Below are positions 1 to 6,327 of a stretch of DNA of 7,581 bases, piece after piece; the first letter of the stretch is position 1; each line of letters begins with the position of its first letter. Origin of the DNA: Candidatus Nanopelagicales bacterium (GTDB lineage: Bacteria > Actinomycetota > Actinomycetes > S36-B12 > UBA10799); the NCBI GenBank assembly GCA_030699055.1, contig JAUYKX010000096.1:1-7581 (forward strand). Direction: 5' to 3'. Both the position numbers and the translations under genes were made by a program. The notes under the pieces were generated by a model, which was not told where the DNA came from, did not search any database, and saw only the letters and a program-made list of their open reading frames with translations.

Positions 1-7
1 GGTTCGC

Positions 8-48
8 CGGCAGGCCCAATGACCGTAACTGCATGTTCCCGCCTGCCG
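8..48. repeat. Inverted repeat beyond the MFS gene, weak terminator candidate
   Basis: An exact 8-base inverted repeat has arms CGGCAGGC (8-15) and GCCTGCCG (41-48) and a 25-base loop. It starts 25 bases past the stop codon of the minus-strand transporter, where a transcript end could lie. The loop is long and no T-run follows on either strand, so it is not a classical intrinsic terminator. Repeats of this size are expected a few times by chance in a GC-rich window. The 72 bases left of the transporter stop hold no other feature I can support. Confidence 0.2.
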
Positions 49-72
49 TTGCGCCCATCCCCGAGCCAGCGG

Positions 73-1656
73 TCAACCCAGATGTCCAGCGCCAGGCGGA
101 TGATCTCCTTCGGAAGTATCCGTTACCTCCGCTGTAGGCGCTGTAGCCGACGAGACCCAAGCCGGACCCGCCCCCCGTTGTTTGACGGTAAGTAACACCG
201 CACACACCAGGGCGACGACCACCACCGCACCCGCCCACCAGAGCATGCTTTCGGTGAAGGCCCCCCGATACGCCTCGGCGACCGGCCCGGTCCCCGAGCC
301 TTGACCATGCCCGGCCATCAACCAGTCGTTGAGCTGGTTTCTCGCCGCATCCCGGTCCATTCCCGAAGAGGACCCGAGGATTGACGTGGCCATCATCGTG
401 GTCACCACCGCGCTGCCCGCCAGACCGATGGCGTAACCGATCTGACCGAAAGTTGTCCGAGAAGCGGCCATCACATTCAAGAAACCCGAAGGCGCCGCTT
501 CCAACAGCACTTGGCTCTGCACGGTGCCCGCCGCACCGGCACCGATTCCGACCCCCACCATCCCCAGGTTGAACCACACCGACAACGCCGATGACGAGGT
601 GACGGACACCGCCACAAACCCGGCGGCCGAAAACAGGAAACCGACAGCCAGCAACAACCGGAAGTCGATGCGCCGACTCATCAGCCGACCCATGATCAAC
701 GAACCGACGGCCACCGCGACATTCACAGGCACCTGGAACAACGAGGCCACGAACGGCGTCACGCCGTCGACGTACTGCCACAGATTCGACGACTGCAGGA
801 TGACCACCGCCAAACACATGTTCCACAACGCGCCAGACAGGGCGGCGGTGAGTAGGCCGGGATCCCGGAACACCCACACCGGAAATGACGGGTTCGCAGC
901 CCTGGATCCAACAAAACCGGCGATTGCTATCAACGATAGCCCCACCAGCATGACAATGATCTCTTCCACCGCACCGGTCTGTTTGGCCGCCTGGCTGATG
1001 CCATACAGGATGGCAGCCACGCCGATACCCGCCAGGATCACGCCGACGAGTTCCCGATTTTCCGTGGCTTTCGGGGTCGGAGGAAGCAGTTTGGGAACGA
1101 GGGCTAGACACAGCAGGGACACCACCGGGACCAGCAGGAAGGCCAAGCGCCAATTGACGTTCGCTAGGCCAGCTCCGATCATTGCCATCGGAACAACCGA
1201 AGCTCCCATGACCGCCGCCCAAAACCCCAACGCCCGACCGAGGACTTCATTTGGGCAAATGATTCGGACATAGGCATATGCGCAGGCCAGTGCGCCGCCC
1301 ACCCCGACGCCAGCCAACGCCCGACCAACCATGAAGATCGCCGGATCCGGCGCAATCGCCGCCAATACGTCCCCGGCGGCGGTGAGCAGCAGACAAAGGT
1401 TCAGCATCCGTCGCCGACCAGTACGTTCCGCCAAGGAACCCACGAGCACAACCGTCGCCGCAAGAAAGAGCGTCGACACCGAGGCCGCAAGCGCCAGTTC
1501 GGATGACCCCATCTCGAGCCCCCGACCCGCCCCGGGAAGCGCCAGCGAACCGATCACTGGATCGACCATCTGGATTCCGCCGATTACCCCGGTGAGCCAA
1601 AGAGCTCGACTCCGAGCCGTCGGTGAGTCTGGGACTTCCGAAACAGTCGACGCCAT
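73..1656 (-). CDS. MFS transporter, DHA2 (14-helix) drug/metabolite:H+ antiporter family
   Basis: Inner-membrane secondary transporter of 527 residues, probably a proton-driven exporter; the substrate is unknown. Helix 1 (about 18-40) carries the DHA2-like Asp in MVDPVIGSLALP (D32). Motif A, GSLAERTGRRR, follows helix 2 at 73-83. About 14 hydrophobic segments are visible, with a long polar loop at about 428-468 before the last helix (470-490), as is usual for DHA2. The motif C region (151-165, GASVVPMAMIGAGLA) lacks the usual GPxxGG, so drug-antiporter function is not certain. A polar tail follows from about 492; it includes ATAPTA, coded by two near-tandem copies of a 9-base unit (130-147). 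The ATG at 1656 is preferred: it lies 10 bases after the methyltransferase stop, with GGAAAG about 14 bases upstream. An in-frame extension to 1722 would overlap the methyltransferase by 56 bases and add only a basic leader. Third gene of a probable operon. Confidence 0.9.
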   Translation of the reverse strand: MASTVSEVPDSPTARSRALWLTGVIGGIQMVDPVIGSLALPGAGRGLEMGSSELALAASVSTLFLAATVVLVGSLAERTGRRRMLNLCLLLTAAGDVLAAIAPDPAIFMVGRALAGVGVGGALACAYAYVRIICPNEVLGRALGFWAAVMGASVVPMAMIGAGLANVNWRLAFLLVPVVSLLCLALVPKLLPPTPKATENRELVGVILAGIGVAAILYGISQAAKQTGAVEEIIVMLVGLSLIAIAGFVGSRAANPSFPVWVFRDPGLLTAALSGALWNMCLAVVILQSSNLWQYVDGVTPFVASLFQVPVNVAVAVGSLIMGRLMSRRIDFRLLLAVGFLFSAAGFVAVSVTSSSALSVWFNLGMVGVGIGAGAAGTVQSQVLLEAAPSGFLNVMAASRTTFGQIGYAIGLAGSAVVTTMMATSILGSSSGMDRDAARNQLNDWLMAGHGQGSGTGPVAEAYRGAFTESMLWWAGAVVVVALVCAVLLTVKQRGAGPAWVSSATAPTAEVTDTSEGDHPPGAGHLG

Positions 1657-1666
1657 GCGTCGAACG

Positions 1667-2368
1667 CTAACTTTCCGGAACACCAGATGACGAACGGGTC
1701 GACGCGTTATGGGTGAACCCACTCCCGGCGACGCTCGAATCGGAAGGCCTCTCGACCGTCACCCACAGAAACGTCTCGCCGCCGATCTGACGCTTGCGGG
1801 CGTCGACAATGCGGAAACCCGCCCCGGCCAGTTGCTCGCGCAACTCGTCCGGCGTCGCGTGACTGTAGAAAAGGCTGCGGCCCATGAACTCTTTCTCGCC
1901 ATCGAACCGGTCGTGCCCGGTGTATTCGCGCGTGGCGTACGTCATCAGGACCCGGCCGCCGGGGACGAGCCACCGACGCATCCTGGCGAACAGCGCCGGA
2001 TGCTCCTCGCGCGGAACGTGGAACAGGCTGTACACGGCCGTGATCGCATCAAATGACGACTCGGGAAAATCGACCTCTCGCATGTCGGCGTGAATGAGGG
2101 TCAGCTGTGGCACGTAACGAGCGGCCAGCGCCAACATCGCTCGACTGACGTCAACCCCGGTGACCTGCCAGCCACGCGAAGCGAAGTCTCGGGCCACTGG
2201 CTCGCCAGCCCCGCAACCGAGGTCGAGCAGCCGCCCCTGCTCCGGCCGGTCGCCGAGCCCGGCGCTGAACTCCCGCAGCACGTCGGAAAGGTCGAACTGA
2301 TCACGGCTCGCGTCGTAGGTCGCCGCGAACGCGTCGTAGATTTCCTCGATGGGCTCACTGCCGGACAT
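1667..2368 (-). CDS. Class I SAM-dependent methyltransferase
   Basis: Cytosolic Rossmann-fold methyltransferase of 233 residues, expected to use S-adenosylmethionine; the acceptor is unknown. The N-terminus (YDAFAATYDASRD, 11-23) is typical of small-molecule methyltransferases of the Methyltransf_11/25 type. Motif I is LLDLGCGAGEP (47-57). The acidic end of strand 2 is GVD (D73), the adenine-contacting region is HADM (93-96), and the strand-4/5 region includes SFDAITAVYSLFHVP and LVPGG (134-138). Residues from about 209 onward are a Ser/Thr-rich, low-complexity tail outside the fold. The ATG at 2368 is preferred because GGGGAG lies 11 bases upstream, across the lipoprotein stop. A GTG at 2377 would add three residues but sits only 2 bases from that ribosome site. 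Middle gene of a minus-strand set between a lipoprotein and an exporter, so it may modify a compound that the transporter handles (inference). Confidence 0.9.
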   Translation of the reverse strand: MSGSEPIEEIYDAFAATYDASRDQFDLSDVLREFSAGLGDRPEQGRLLDLGCGAGEPVARDFASRGWQVTGVDVSRAMLALAARYVPQLTLIHADMREVDFPESSFDAITAVYSLFHVPREEHPALFARMRRWLVPGGRVLMTYATREYTGHDRFDGEKEFMGRSLFYSHATPDELREQLAGAGFRIVDARKRQIGGETFLWVTVERPSDSSVAGSGFTHNASTRSSSGVPES

Positions 2369-2376
2369 GCGACCCA

Positions 2377-2931
2377 CTACTCCCCAACCGTCGTCGTTTC
2401 CACCAGGTCGCCACCGTGGGTGGAGTCCCGGTGTATCACCAACTCAACCGTCACCGGCGAGTCCCGATCCACGGCGAGGCCACCGAAGAAGTAGCTCTTG
2501 ATCGTGTAGTCGCGAGTGCAGATGACGTCGTTGGGCAACCGCACCGCATCCGTGTCGGACGTGACCCGCGCGGGTTCCACAAAGTCGACCCGCACTCGCT
2601 GGGGTGCGCTGACCTCGACCGCGTAGGGCACCGGGTAGCACCCCGAACTGCCTCCCGCCCCCACCAACAATCCCTCGGTCGCGAAGGTCGCATATGTTGA
2701 TCGTCCCTCCGGCAGGGGGAGAACGTTGCCCGGCGTGGGCACCGGCCGACCCACGAAGCGAAACTCCTGCTGTGGCTCAGGGACGCGTACCGACCCAGTG
2801 GGACTCGGGCTCGATGCACCGCCACCGGCCCCTGTCGAACAGGCACCCAGAACGAAAACCCCAAATACAGCCACTATCGAGGCAACTGCCGACTTCACCC
2901 TCGAACGCGACCGAGGATCTTCGCGCCTCAT
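2377..2931 (-). CDS. Exported lipoprotein of unknown function
   Basis: A 184-residue protein with a type II signal peptide: a basic n-region (RREDPRSRSRVK), a hydrophobic stretch (about 14-28) and a lipobox LGAC with the lipidated Cys at 31. A Gly/Ser/Pro-rich linker (32-55) follows, then a compact, probably beta-rich domain (about 56-175). It should be anchored to the outer face of the cytoplasmic membrane. The mature domain has just two further cysteines, C98 (in GCYPVP) and C138 (in VICTRDY), which could form a disulfide. I do not recognise the family. The ATG at 2931 gives the longer n-region, with only GGGTGA close upstream. The GTG at 2898 would give a compact lipoprotein signal starting at K13, but it lacks a well-spaced ribosome site. 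First gene of the minus-strand set; its stop overlaps the ribosome site of the methyltransferase. Confidence 0.85.
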   Translation of the reverse strand: MRREDPRSRSRVKSAVASIVAVFGVFVLGACSTGAGGGASSPSPTGSVRVPEPQQEFRFVGRPVPTPGNVLPLPEGRSTYATFATEGLLVGAGGSSGCYPVPYAVEVSAPQRVRVDFVEPARVTSDTDAVRLPNDVICTRDYTIKSYFFGGLAVDRDSPVTVELVIHRDSTHGGDLVETTTVGE

Positions 2932-3027
2932 AGATCACCCGCCCAACTCGTGACGAGCCGACTGCTCGCCCCCGAACCATAGTCAACGGGACTCGGGGAG
3001 GCCAGACCCAATTGATCGTCCCTCCGG
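2697..3027. repeat. Two copies of a 16-base direct repeat (2697-2712 and 3012-3027)
   Basis: The sequence TTGATCGTCCCTCCGG occurs exactly at 2697-2712, inside the lipoprotein coding region, and at 3012-3027, about 45 bases before the reductase start. The identity does not extend on either side. The two copies are 315 bases apart in the same orientation. Only the second copy is intergenic, where it overlaps short inverted repeats. Function is unknown; it may be chance, a binding site or a trace of a small duplication. Confidence 0.45.
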
Positions 3028-3072
3028 TCAATCGGAGTGGCGAAGTCCTGCCCCCCATATCAGGGTCGGAAC
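2932..3072. promoter_or_regulatory. Divergent intergenic control region
   Basis: These 141 bases separate the lipoprotein set (minus) from the reductase set (plus) and must hold the promoters of both if each is transcribed from here. I see no convincing -35/-10 pair. A TTGACT on the minus strand (2986-2981) has no good -10 at 16-18 bases. Possible operator material: CTCGT-G-ACGAG (2947-2957), CTCCG-6-CGGAG (3022-3037) and ATTGA-12-TCAAT (3011-3032). The last two overlap one copy of a 16-base direct repeat. Confidence 0.5.
3022..3037. promoter_or_regulatory. Short inverted repeat upstream of the reductase, possible operator
   Basis: The arms CTCCG (3022-3026) and CGGAG (3033-3037) flank GTCAAT. 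A second, overlapping pair is ATTGA (3011-3015) and TCAAT (3028-3032). The site ends 35 bases before the reductase ATG, a reasonable place for a repressor site or a 5' leader hairpin. The arms are only 5 bases long, so support is weak. Confidence 0.2.
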
Positions 3073-4353
3073 ATGACTTCCAACCCTCAAACCAATGCCG
3101 CCGATATCGGCTCCCAGTCCGGTCGCGAGTTCGACGTTGTGGTCTACGGGGCCAGTGGATTCGTGGGCAGACTGGTGGCCGAGTACCTCGCCAAGCACGC
3201 TCCGGCTGGCACCAAAATCGGGCTCGCTGGCCGATCCGAGCGGCGACTCAGCGAGGTACGGGCTGGGCTACCAGCCGCCGCGCGAGACTGGCCGATTCTC
3301 ATCGCGGATGCTCACGACGGTGCCGCGCTGCGGGCAATGGCGGCCAGAACTACCGCGATTGCCACCACAGTCGGACCGTACATCCGGTACGGATTCGATC
3401 TCGCTGCCGCTTGCGCCGAAACCGGTACGCACTGCGCCGACCTAACAGGCGAGGTGTTGTTCGCCCGCGAATGCATCGACCAACTGGATGAGACTGCCAG
3501 GGCCACCGGCGCCCGCCTGGTCAACTCGTGCGGCTTCGACTCGATCCCGTCGGACCTGAGCGTGCTAATGGCTTACGAGTACGCCCGGGACCACGGCCTC
3601 GGCGAACTTGAAGAAGTCACCCTCTACGTAATGGATATGAAGGGCGGCCTCAGCGGCGGAACAGTCGACTCAGCTCGAGCCACAGCGGAGAAAATCCGAA
3701 AGCACCCGGAGCTCAGGAAGATCCTGCGCGACCCGTACTCCCTCAGCCCGGATCGTGCCCACGAGCCCAGCGGCTCTTCCCCGGCCACCACGACTCTGGC
3801 CTATTCCCGGGAGGTTGGCGGCTGGGTCGGTCCGTTCATCATGGCCGAACACAATGTGCGCGTCGTCCGGCGAAGCAATGCCTTGTTCGACTGGGCGTAC
3901 GGTCGCAACTTCAGATATCGCGAAGTCGTCCGCCACGGGCCCGGGCCGCTGGCGCCTGCGGCGGCTATCGGAACCGCCGTCGGCCTGCGCGGGATCTTCA
4001 TCGGCATGGCCCTGTCCCCCACCCGCGCGGTCCTCGATCGGATGCTGCCGGCTCCCGGTGAGGGGCCGTCGCGAGAGCAGCGCGAGGCTGGCAGATTCCT
4101 GATCGAGGTTCGAGCAGGCACCTCATCCGGCAACACCGTTGTCGTCCGTTTCGGCGCCCGGGCGGATCCCGGCTACCTGGCGACGTCGATCATGCTCGGC
4201 GAGAGTGCGCTGTGCCTGGCCCTCGACGGCCTACGCCTCCCGAACCGGTCCGGGGTCTTGACCCCGGCGACGGCCATGGGCGACCCTCTCGTTGATCGCC
4301 TTCGGGCGGCTGGCTTCGAGGCGACGACCAAAGTCATCCGGCGAGCGCCGTAG
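3073..4353 (+). CDS. Saccharopine dehydrogenase-like trans-acting enoyl reductase family protein
   Basis: Predicted NAD(P)H-dependent oxidoreductase of 426 residues, close to the roughly 418 of M. tuberculosis Rv2953 and Rv2449c. Rv2953 is a trans-acting enoyl reductase serving the PpsD polyketide synthase module in phthiocerol lipid synthesis; other members lack an assigned role. The N-terminal Rossmann fold has GASGFVG (26-32) and AGRS (52-55), followed by TVGPY (99-103), ADLTGE (122-127) and CGFDSIPSD (153-161). Family-specific blocks are KGGLSGGT (190-197), RRSNALFDWAYG (266-277), DPGYLATS (365-372) and GVLTPATAMGD (394-404). A hydrophobic stretch at about 292-315 may contact membrane or acyl chain. 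The ATG at 3073 is preferred, with AGGG 7 bases upstream; a GTG at 3037 would add 12 residues with no resemblance to the family start. No polyketide synthase is in the window, so the substrate is open. First gene of the plus-strand set. Confidence 0.9.
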   Translation: MTSNPQTNAADIGSQSGREFDVVVYGASGFVGRLVAEYLAKHAPAGTKIGLAGRSERRLSEVRAGLPAAARDWPILIADAHDGAALRAMAARTTAIATTVGPYIRYGFDLAAACAETGTHCADLTGEVLFARECIDQLDETARATGARLVNSCGFDSIPSDLSVLMAYEYARDHGLGELEEVTLYVMDMKGGLSGGTVDSARATAEKIRKHPELRKILRDPYSLSPDRAHEPSGSSPATTTLAYSREVGGWVGPFIMAEHNVRVVRRSNALFDWAYGRNFRYREVVRHGPGPLAPAAAIGTAVGLRGIFIGMALSPTRAVLDRMLPAPGEGPSREQREAGRFLIEVRAGTSSGNTVVVRFGARADPGYLATSIMLGESALCLALDGLRLPNRSGVLTPATAMGDPLVDRLRAAGFEATTKVIRRAP

Positions 4354-4377
4354 GCAATTGATGGGACACTGGGAATC

Positions 4378-4845
4378 ATGGCTCGCGTCATCGTCGTTCA
4401 TCACACCCCGTCACCCACGCTGCAGCTGTTCCTGGGGGCCTTGACCGACGGGGTGGACTCAGCCTCCCGCGAACTCGGCTCAGAAATCGAGGTGCTCACC
4501 CGCCCCGCCTTGTCGGCTGGAGCCTTCGACGTACTCCAGGCCGACGCCCTGGTTCTCGGCACGCCGGCCAACATCGCTTACATGTCGGGAGCGCTCAAGC
4601 ACTTCTTCGACACCGTCTATTACCCGTGCCTCACCGACACCGCCGATCTTCCCGTGGCCGGATACATCCATGGCCATGACTCGGTGGAAGGCGCGGTAGC
4701 CTCGATCACCCGAATCACCCGCGCCCTTCGCTGGCGACCAATCCAACCCTGGCTCGAGTTGACCGGCTCTCCCGACAAGGCTGATATTGAAGCCTGCCGC
4801 GATCTCGGGCAACTGGCCGCAGCTGCGGCTCTGGGCCAGGCCTGA
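4378..4845 (+). CDS. Flavodoxin-fold / NADPH-dependent FMN reductase-like protein
   Basis: Small cytosolic protein of 155 residues with a flavodoxin-like alpha/beta fold, expected to bind FMN. The first strand (ARVIVVHHT) leads into a loop with Ser/Thr residues (T10-T14) in the position that binds the FMN phosphate. The diagnostic block is GTPANIAYMSGALKHFFD (61-78), which matches the G(T/S)P...MSGxLKxFxD pattern of NAD(P)H:quinone-reductase and FMN-reductase-like proteins and covers the isoalloxazine-binding loop. The length is short but complete for a flavodoxin fold. It begins 24 bases after the reductase stop with a weak purine-rich site (GGGAA) close to the ATG, so translation may be coupled or the SD-like signal minor. 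Its place between a reductase and an acyltransferase suggests an electron-transfer role in the same pathway (inference). Confidence 0.82.
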   Translation: MARVIVVHHTPSPTLQLFLGALTDGVDSASRELGSEIEVLTRPALSAGAFDVLQADALVLGTPANIAYMSGALKHFFDTVYYPCLTDTADLPVAGYIHGHDSVEGAVASITRITRALRWRPIQPWLELTGSPDKADIEACRDLGQLAAAAALGQA

Positions 4846-4883
4846 CTTCGGACCGAGGTTGTCGCCCACAGGATCCAGCGAAA

Positions 4884-6317
4884 ATGACTCAGACCCCAAT
4901 GAACGGGCAGGATGCCCGCATGGAGAAATTCGATCCGAGAATGGGTGCCTTCGACGCCGTCATGTGGGATGTCGAAGACGATCCGATGCTGAGGTCGGTA
5001 ATTGTGCTCGTGGTGACTCTGGACGATGAGCCGGACCCGGAGATCTTGACCGAGCGAATCAACCGCATGACGCTGGACACCCCGAAGATGCGGCAGATCC
5101 CGATCGGCAACCCGCTGTCGTTGGCGCCTCCTCGCTGGCACACGGATCCGGACTTCGATCTCGACTACCACTTGCGCTGGCAGCGACTGCCGCGGGACGG
5201 CGGAGGTCTGGCCAATGTCCTGGCCCTGGCCGAACAGATCGCCGAACAGGACTTTGATCAATCACGACCCCTGTGGGAGGCCACGGTGGTCACCGGGTTG
5301 GCCGACGACAAATCCGCCGTCATCGTCAAACTTCACCATGCGATCACCGACGGTGTCGGCGGGATGGCCATGCTCGCCGTGATGTTCGATCTGGATCCCG
5401 ACAACCCGACTCAATTTCCTCCACTCGCCACCGCCCCCGAAACACGCCCGGTCACAGCGCTGGACCGGGTTCGCGATGCGGCCAAGTACGAGTACGAGTC
5501 CCTGGCCGACCGACTCGGATCCGCAGCCCGCGCCGGCGCCTCTTACCTGCGACGGGCGGCCACCGACCCGATGGCCACGGCCGTCTCGACGGGCGAATGG
5601 GCTCAATCGGCAGCCCGAATGCTGGCCCCGGCCAGCGGTCCGATGAGTGACGTGATGACCGGCCGTTCGCTCCTCGTGGCCTTCTCGGTCGCCGAGGTCG
5701 AACTGGACGATCTAAAAGCCGCTGCCCACTCGGTCAAGGGCACGATCAACGACGCCTTCATGTCCGCGGTCACGGGCGGACTCCGGCGCTACCACGAGCG
5801 GCACGGCTCCCACGTCGATGCCCTGCGGGTCAACATGCCGATCAACGTCAGAAGCGACGGCAATGCGGATGGCAACCACTGGGTGCCCGCCAGGTTCCCC
5901 ATCCCCGTCAACGTCAGCGACGCCGGCGCCCGAATGAAGCAACTCCACCCGATCCTCATCCAAGCCCGCAACGAGCCCGCCCTCGGGCTGTCCGACGTCG
6001 TTTATCGACTTTTGTCGACCATGCCGCGCCCGCTGACCACCGTGGTTGCGGCCAAGCTGATGAAGTGCACGGACGTTGCCGCCACCAATGTCCCCGGGCC
6101 ACCCATGCCTCTTTTCATCGCGGGGGCGCGGGTATTGGGGATGATTCCGTTCGCCCCGAAGGGCGGTGCCGCCGTGAACATCGGGCTGCTCTCGTACGCG
6201 GGCACGGCCTTCATCGGCATCAACTGCGACCGGGCGGCAATCGAGGATCCGGACGACTTCACCGACTGCTTCATCTCGGCACTCAACGATGTGGTCGCCC
6301 TGGGTTCAAGAAGTTGA
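4884..6317 (+). CDS. WS/DGAT family O-acyltransferase (wax ester synthase / diacylglycerol acyltransferase)
   Basis: Acyl-CoA-dependent acyltransferase of 477 residues, the usual family length, forming wax esters or triacylglycerol at the membrane or lipid-droplet surface. The catalytic HHxxxDG motif is intact as HHAITDG (151-157). Other family blocks are SRPLW (127-131), the ND helix NDAFMSAVTGGLRRY (289-303), a GNHWVPARFPIP block (330-341) and TNVPGPP (401-407). The start region RMGAFDAVMW (19-28) corresponds to the conserved LSxLDAxFL of relatives. The ATG at 4884 has AGGA 10 bases upstream; an alternative ATG at 4920 has GGCAGGA with 7-base spacing and would begin nearer the usual family N-terminus, so the first 12 residues are uncertain. 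It follows the flavoprotein by 38 bases. Its 3' end overlaps the convergent GTPase gene by 12 bases. Which activity, wax ester or triacylglycerol, cannot be told from sequence. Confidence 0.93.
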   Translation: MTQTPMNGQDARMEKFDPRMGAFDAVMWDVEDDPMLRSVIVLVVTLDDEPDPEILTERINRMTLDTPKMRQIPIGNPLSLAPPRWHTDPDFDLDYHLRWQRLPRDGGGLANVLALAEQIAEQDFDQSRPLWEATVVTGLADDKSAVIVKLHHAITDGVGGMAMLAVMFDLDPDNPTQFPPLATAPETRPVTALDRVRDAAKYEYESLADRLGSAARAGASYLRRAATDPMATAVSTGEWAQSAARMLAPASGPMSDVMTGRSLLVAFSVAEVELDDLKAAAHSVKGTINDAFMSAVTGGLRRYHERHGSHVDALRVNMPINVRSDGNADGNHWVPARFPIPVNVSDAGARMKQLHPILIQARNEPALGLSDVVYRLLSTMPRPLTTVVAAKLMKCTDVAATNVPGPPMPLFIAGARVLGMIPFAPKGGAAVNIGLLSYAGTAFIGINCDRAAIEDPDDFTDCFISALNDVVALGSRS

Positions 6318-6327
6318 CCCTCGGGGC
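6297..6327. terminator. Candidate bidirectional hairpin terminator at convergent stops
   Basis: An imperfect inverted repeat spans both stop codons of the convergent acyltransferase and GTPase genes. Pairs are 6297-6300 with 6324-6327, 6302-6305 with 6317-6320, and 6307-6309 with 6314-6316, giving 11 base pairs around a GAAG loop, with an internal loop and one bulged T. It lies at the expected place for both transcripts and forms equally on either strand. There is no T-run, which is common for actinobacterial terminator candidates. The fold was deduced by eye and no energy was computed. Confidence 0.4.

Noticed and set aside
1..34. Possible start of a further minus-strand gene (ATG at 34, reading MQLRSLGLPAN to the edge)
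   Set aside because: Only 11 codons are visible and the upstream purine stretch is weak. Another minus frame across 1-112 also looks protein-like but has no ATG, GTG or TTG. Neither can be supported.
524..1273. 249-codon open frame on the plus strand opposite the transporter gene
   Set aside because: Its product is rich in Thr, Asn, Pro and Arg with no domain pattern, as expected for the antisense of a membrane-protein gene; the minus-strand frame has helices and the DHA2 motifs.
1657..1722. N-terminal extension of the transporter to a start at 1722
   Set aside because: It overlaps the methyltransferase by 56 bases and adds an Arg-rich leader absent from the family; the ATG at 1656 fits the expected N-terminus.
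2958..2986. Sigma-70-like promoter for the lipoprotein based on TTGACT at 2986-2981 (minus strand)
   Set aside because: No acceptable -10 hexamer lies at 16-18 bases; the sequence there is AGTCGG.
4620..5261. 213-codon open frame on the minus strand across the flavoprotein and WS/DGAT genes
   Set aside because: It crosses two well-supported genes and their gap, has no recognisable motif, and reflects the scarcity of stops in GC-rich DNA.
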